Positions 58,061 to 64,000 of a stretch of DNA of 64,000 bases are shown in pieces. The DNA lies in contig ML996704.1 in assembly GCA_010356995.1 (NCBI GenBank), forward strand, positions 41,183-105,182, given 5' to 3'. The position numbers and the translations under genes are program-made. Under the pieces are notes generated by a model, which saw nothing but the letters and a program-made list of their open reading frames with translations, made no database searches and had not been told where the DNA came from. Within the stretch, counting starts at the first letter, position 1; each line of letters starts with the position of its first letter. Source of the DNA: Trichodelitschia bisporula. Lineage: Eukaryota > Ascomycota > Dothideomycetes > Phaeotrichales > Phaeotrichaceae.

Positions 58061-61000
58061 ATGGCTCCTGGCGCTGAGCCCGAGTATTCCTACGCGTCCG
58101 AGGGCGCATCGTGGAATCCCGCGCTCCGCCCAAATTCCTCTTCGCAAGTCCCAGAGCAGCCGAACGGAAAGATTGCGCCTTCAGACTCCAGCGCGACCGG
58201 CGACCGTAATGAGAGCGACCTGCCTGTCTCGCAACCTGGCAATGCGCCATTTCAAGTCAAGTTGGACTTTCCTGAACCCGAGTCCAATGGCGACAGTGAC
58301 TTCTTCGATCACTTTGGTTCCGGCGCGCAAATGCAGGTTGGCCCTGTTGTAGACACCGAGTCTCCGCTCCACGCACAAGAGTCCCTCACAGTTGGCCATT
58401 GGGGCGCGGAATCAGAAACGTCGTCGTTCTACAGCCATCAAGGCAAGGCTCCATCCGCCGCGGCCGTTCACGAATACGATACCTCGGACACGGAAGTCAG
58501 CCCTAAGAAGTCGCATGACGTGAATCTTGATCAGGAGAACACTGCAAACAATGAGCAAGACGAGAATGCTGGCAACGCCAATGGTAATTATGATTACCAG
58601 AGCGAAAGCACCGCATTGGATAAGGCTATTCAGGACCGGGCCGACGCGCCGTTGGTTAGCGACGATACACCGAAGGCGACTCCTCTCGATGAATGGGGTC
58701 CGGTAGCTGGTGACTTCGACCTTGGTCCACTGGCATCGTCTGCTGAGCCTCGCATGACGGACAGTTCAGCGGCTGATGTACCGGCGGCTGAAGTCTCAGC
58801 AGTCGACGACTCAGCGATTGAAAACTCAGTGAATCACCTCTCGGCGCTCAATGGTGCCCCACATGCAAGTGCTGCAACGGGCACCAACGACCCCGCAACC
58901 AACACCACTGAACATTCCGACCACCGAGATTCAACAACGACCAATTCCCAAAAAATGGCTGAAGAACCTAATCAGACCCAGCCTGACATTGATTGGGGTG
59001 ATCTTGACACTGATTTCGAAATTCCTGCTCCTGCTTCTGCGGAGCCAGCTGCTGGATCTTCTACAGACGCGAATGGACGAGCACAGGACAACCTGGCTGC
59101 ACAATGGGCGGCGGTACTGGATGACGATCTTCTACTTGACAATGACTTCCTCTCTGATCCAGAGAACGCTGAAGGAGAGCATCCGGCTCCCTTCCCCTTC
59201 GACGACCACGACGGTTTTCTGGAGGACAAGCCTGCGGATGCCCAAGCTCCGGAAGTGAAGCCGGTCAACCGGTACGCGCCAGTTGTCCCGCAGCAGCAGC
59301 AGTCTGCAGCTCCAGCCGTGAGCAACCCATACATTCCTGCGGGCCCGCCGAACCAGAATGCGCCAGGCGCGAGACCCGGACCTACACCCTACCGATCCAC
59401 CTACTCGGCACAAAGTCCCTCCCCGTATCAGTCGAGTTACCAGGCGCCGGCTGCTCGCCCACCCCTCCCGGCAGCTGAGAGCTTTGTCGCCAAGTCCAAA
59501 GGTGGTTATCACTCGCCCTACGATCTCCCGGATGACATCGCGGTGCCTCGGAAGCGCCACGTTGCACACCATGTCCCTCCTGTCGTTGGACCTCCCGTTG
59601 CGCCTCCTCGTTCGAGTAGCATGAGTGTTCCCTCGGGTAGCATGGTTCGCGGTCCTCCGCCGCCTCCCCCGACGCGCGGTTACACACCTCCGTCTTCGAG
59701 CCATTCGGTCCAGGCGCCGCCGAGCGCGTTTTCCACGCAGCCACCTGCGGAACAGCCGAAGCCATCGGGGCTGCGCCGCGACAGCAATGACTTCTTTGCT
59801 GAGCTACCCATGGTGACGAAGCCAAAGCATGCTACTTCCAGCCGGTTCGTGCCTCAAACGCTTCCGACTCCTCCGCCGGCCCTGGCGCCTCCTGCGGCCG
59901 TTCGCACCGTCTCCGCAACTGGTCCTCCACCGGTAGCCTCTGCGCCGCAGCTGATCACTCAGTTGCGCGCGCCAGAGCCGCTTAATCCGTACTCTGAGGA
60001 TCGCCTGTCGCCCAATCGCTCGGCTACCATGCCGCTGCCGTCGCCGACCAATCGGTACTCACCAGCTCCGACCGGCGTGCCTCCTGCGAAGAACCGCTAC
60101 TCGCCCGTTCCTCCGTCAGGTCCGGCGGGAAGTTCAGCTCCTGGGGCACCGCACCAGTATCCGACTGCTCCTCCGGCTCCGGCCCGTGCTGCGACGTACA
60201 ATCAGTATCCGTCAGCTCCTCCGGCGCAGGTTGCAGCGCCGCCTAGCCAGTACGCACCTGCTCCTATGGGACATGATGCGAAGCCGCTTCCTTCGGTTCC
60301 GGGCCCGTATGCTCATGCTCCGCCTCCTGCTTCCCCGGCTGAGCCGCCTATGGCATCTCAAAACCGGTTTGCGCCTCCCCCGCCTCCTCGCGGTCCGAGC
60401 CCGGCTGGCCATACGCGGTACGCCTCGGAGCCTCAGAAGGCGCCTTGGTTGCCGCGTACGTCGAGTCCGTTGGCGTACTCCGCCACACCTCCGCAGCCAC
60501 ACCACCATGGTTCGAGCTCCTTGGGCGCTGTGGAGACACTCCCGCAGCAGGATCACACGCAGAACCGGCCGCCGATGGACAAGGCTACGACCTTCCCGGT
60601 TCTTCCCGTTCATGGAGGCCATCCGGTCCTTGAACCTGTTGCTGAAAATGAGACGTACGATGCTATGGCGCCTCCGCGCCCCCAGGCCCCCCAGCATGAC
60701 ATGCCGCGCTCGACTGCCACCCCTCCGCCTGGTCGGGGCAGCACGTCGTCGCAGTCATCGCAGCTTAGCTCGCCTCGGCGTCGTGGACACTACGCTCCAT
60801 CTGCTCAGGCTACGGCTCCGACGGCCGATCCAACGTTTGCGCCTCCCCGCCGTTCGCAAACTTCGTCTCCTGGGAAGGTGTACAAGCCTCTGGGATTCAC
60901 CGCGACAGATCGCCCGGCTTCGGCCCATGGGCCTGTCCAGCCTTTGCATAGCATGGCGGCCCCCAACCTGATGCAGGCCGTTGCTCCTCAGCCGGCGTAC

Positions 61001-64000
61001 CACGAGATGCCGCTGGTTCCTCCGCAGGATGAGCGTATGCACGATCCGCTGGAGCGCTGGAAGGGCGCGCCGATCTTCGCTTGGGGCATCGGTGGTGTTG
61101 TCGTTACTTCGTTCCCGAAGTACATTCCTCGATATTCCGCTGGCCAGCTCGACCCTTTCATGAAGCCGAGCCAGGAGGAGATCAAGACGACTACTATAAC
61201 GGACATCATGCCTCTTTCCGATATGGTCACGAAGTTCCCGGGTCCTCTCAAGAAGGGCAAGAAGAAAGAAGTCCTTGCCTGGCTCAAGAGCAACATTGAA
61301 GAGCAAGAAAAGAATATCAAGGACATGGCTTTTGGGGCGGGACTTACTGTTCCTGCCAACACGCTGCTTGATGAGAAGCTGCTGCTCTGGAAGGCCATGG
61401 CCCTCCTGACTGAGCACGATGGCGTGCTCGAAGGCAACCCTACTGTGGAGCAAGCTGTTCGCGACCTCATTGCGGTGCAAACTTCCGAAGTGATTGCATC
61501 TCCGGTCGCCACTACTCAGCCTCCCGCTCTGCCCGAGGCTTTCGATCCTAATGCCTTTGGTGTCCTGCGGAATCATCTCACGAAGGGAGACCGCGAGCAA
61601 GCTGTTTGGCACGCGGTGGATCAGCGCCTCTGGGCTCACGCGCTGCTGATTGCCTCGACCCTCCAGAACACGGATATCTGGAAGCAAGTGGTTCAGGAGT
61701 TCGTCCGCAAGGAGATTCGCAAGGCTGGCGACAACACCGAGCCGCTGGCTGCGCTGTACCAGGTCTTTGCCGGAAACTGGGAGGAGAGCATCGACGAGCT
61801 CGTGTCGGTTTCGGCTAGAGCCGGCTTCCAGATGGTTGCCGTTGATGGCAGCGGTGCCCAGAAGGACGCCCTTGCCGGCCTGGACAAGTGGCGGGAGACG
61901 TTGTCGCTCATCCTCAACAATCGCAGCCCTGGTGACGCTCAGGCTCTCGTGTCCCTCGGCAAGCTTCTGGCTGGATACGGCCGCATGGACGCTGCCTATC
62001 TGTGCTTCATCTTCGCGAGGTCGGCTGTTAGCGTCAGTGGGGCTGATGATCCGAATGCCCACTTCACGCTCATCGGGAGCGATCGTGCTTCCCAGGGCTT
62101 AGATTTTGGGAAGGATCTCGAGTCCATCTTGCTTACCGAGGTGTACGAGTACGCCATGACGCTCGGGACGCCTCCTGCGCCCCCGATGCCGCATCTTCAG
62201 GCGTACAAGCTGTATCACGCTGAAGTGCTTGCCGAGAATGGACGCCGCACCGAAGCGATGCAGTACTGCGATGCCATCGGCACAGCGATCACCTCGAAGT
62301 CGAATCGCTCGCCGTACTACACCCAGTCTCTGATGCAGTGGCTCGACGAAACCATGAAGCGTGTCTCGCAAGCTCCAAATGAGGCCTCGTCCTCCTGGAA
62401 GCCGAGCATGGAGAAGGTCTCGAGCTCGCTCTGGGGCAAATTCAACAACTTCGTCGCCGGCGAAGAACCCACCCCCAGCGTCCGCAAGCCAAGCGACACG
62501 CCCCCCGTCAGCCAATCGCCCGTGAACGCGGACCTCTACGGCGCATACCTAAGCGGCGCCCCCCCATCCTCCTCAGCCCCTCCCCCGACCAACTCGCGCT
62601 ACGCCCCGCAAGTCCCCTTCGCCCCGCGCGGTTCCCTAGAAGGTTCCCGTCCGAGCTACTTCCCCCAAGCGCAGTCCGCGTACCCCGCGCAATCCTACCA
62701 GTCTCGTGCGTCCCTCGAGTCAGCGCACAGCACCTACGAGCCGCGCCAGTCTACCGACAGCGGCCCCTCCTCGAACTCGCCCCGCCGCACCGCGAGCTAC
62801 AATCCTCTCCCCGGCGCTGCGCCTTACGCTCCTTCCCAGCAGCGCGCGGTTTCGGGGCCGGGCTTGTTCCCCCCTGGTGATGGCGAGGGTGTAACGGCGG
62901 GGGCGTCGTATGTGGCTACTCCGTATATGTCAGCGCAGATTACGCCGCAGGCGTCGAGTTATCAGACGCCGCAGCCGGGGTTTGGGGGGTATGCGCTGCC
63001 GGAGCAAGGTGCGCAGTATGGCGGGTATCAGCCGCAGGCGAGTGAGGCTCGCGATGAGGCGGGCCAGGCGAATGGTGAGGACTTTAAGCGTCCGAGTCTG
63101 GGCGACATGCAGAGTTCGTCGTATGAGCCTCCGTCGTACACCCCGTACGAGCCGGACGACAAGCCGTGGGACGCGGACGAGGACGATTCACCCAAGGAGT
63201 CAAAGCCCAAGAAAAAGATGATGGAAGACGACGACGATGACGCGGAGTTCATTCGCCGCGCCGCGCAGCTCAAGAAGGACCCGCCCAAGGCGCCGGCCAG
63301 CTCTAGCGGCAGCCACGAGGTGGACGACATAGTCAAGCGCGCCGCCGAAGCAGATGGTAAGTTCCCTACCCCTCCCCCCCTTATCACCGCCCACTAACAA
63401 CCCTCGCAGCGAATAAGCCCCCCCAAGAAAAGAAAGGCTGGTTCGGCTGGCTCAAAGGCTCCAACACCTCCGGGCCCATCAAGGCTAAACTCGGCGAAGA
63501 GTCGTCTTTCGTCTACGACCCGGAGCTCAAGAAATGGGTTAATAAGAAGGCGGGGGCTACTACGGAAACGGCGAGTAAGCCACCGCCGCCGCCGCCTAGT
63601 CGGCCTATGTCTGCGGTGCACACGCCGACGCTGAGCCAGGCTGGTGATGGTGGGGGTGGGGGTGGGGGGTTTGCCCTGAGTAGTGCGCCGAGTATGGGTC
63701 CGCCTCCCGCTCGTGCTACTCCTCCGCCTCCTTCGTCAGCGGTGGAGGGTGGGATGCCCGCGCCTCCTGCGGCGGTGGCGGCGCTCGCGGGTGCTGGCGC
63801 GGGGCTCCGGTCGGCGAGTCTGCCGCTTCTGCAGCGGCCGCCGAATAGTGCGCTTGGTCCGCCTAGTCGGCCGGGGACGGCTACTAGCCAGGCGAGCGCC
63901 AGTGCTAGTGATCTTGATGATTTGATTGGGACGGGGACGGGGACGGTGAGGAGGGGACAGAAGAAGAAGAGGGGGGGGAGGTATGTGGATGTTATGGCGG
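58061..64000 (+). CDS. SEC16: COPII coat assembly scaffold Sec16, cut by the right edge
   Basis: Sec16 organises ER exit sites and gathers COPII subunits. Exon 1 is 58061-63356 (1765 codons); the intron is 63357-63409 (GTAAGT...CTAACAACCCTCGCAG); exon 2 runs 63410 to the window end, still open. Order of parts: acidic N-terminus with WG and D/E-rich motifs; a Pro/Tyr-rich disordered region (about 400-970) with repeated RYSP/QYPSAPP motifs; the central conserved domain from about residue 996 ([19 protein letters not shown]); the helical ACE1-type Sec13-binding domain to about 1450 ([37 protein letters not shown]); another disordered region; and the C-terminal Sec23-binding region ([30 protein letters not shown]). 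The C-terminus lies beyond the window. Confidence 0.95.

Noticed and set aside
58061-64000. Several long frames on both strands inside SEC16
   Set aside because: They are shadows of a strongly GC3-biased coding frame with clear Sec16 domains.

Overview
The window is nuclear DNA of a filamentous ascomycete (Pezizomycotina). This rests on compact spliced genes (introns mostly 44-120 nt with GT...CTAAC/CTGAC...AG signals), GC-rich third positions, and fungal-type gene products such as an Mga2/Spt23 factor, a FacC/Yat2-type carnitine acetyltransferase, an HsbA-family secreted protein and the ATG8, NEO1, RPC82 and SEC16 orthologues. The sequence alone does not settle class or species. No rRNA, tRNA, transposon ORF, CRISPR array or biosynthetic cluster was seen. 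A 100-N assembly gap lies at 28617-28716.

Layout. 1-3.8 kb: a membrane-anchored unknown (382-1446, -) and a doubtful spliced gene in repeat-bearing DNA (about 1.86-2.9 kb, -). 3.8-9.5 kb: carnitine acetyltransferase (-) divergent from RAD57 (+). 9.5-17 kb: CBF1-type bHLH factor (-) and MGA2/SPT23-type ER-anchored transcription factor (-). 19.3-24.8 kb: ARS-binding protein 2 (-), peroxisomal adenine nucleotide carrier (+) and a small 95-aa protein (+). 25.2-28.6 kb: the STRIPAK subunit Far11/HAM-2 (+), cut by the gap. 29.9-36.8 kb: an unknown two-exon gene, an HsbA-like secreted protein and a proline/lysine-rich unknown. 38.9-45.2 kb: ATG8 (-), acyl-CoA dehydrogenase (+), NatC subunit MAK10/NAA35 (-). 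45.8-50.6 kb: ATP15 (-), QCR2 (-), RPC82 (+). 51-64 kb: an SDR (+), a GXWXG/DUF4334 protein (-), the NEO1 flippase (-) and SEC16 (+), which runs off the right edge.

Most genes are housekeeping and are not organised as one pathway. Links that do appear are respiration (ATP15, QCR2), acetyl/acyl metabolism (carnitine acetyltransferase, acyl-CoA dehydrogenase, peroxisomal ATP carrier), membrane lipid sensing and transport (MGA2, NEO1, SEC16), and possible CBF1 sites (CACGTG) upstream of ATP15 and ATG8.

The most unusual signal is a set of introns carrying long pure-C runs, always C on the transcribed strand: RAD57 (56 C), the peroxisomal carrier (54 C, with almost nothing else in the intron), STRIP (40 C), ABP2 (26+26 C), the MGA2 5' leader (37 C), an orphan intron-like element at 31.9 kb (34 C) and a weaker case at 2.7 kb (13 C). 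Three other-wise ordinary introns (RAD57, MGA2, MAK10) are multiples of three and free of stops, so retention would yield altered proteins; in MGA2 this falls in the membrane anchor.
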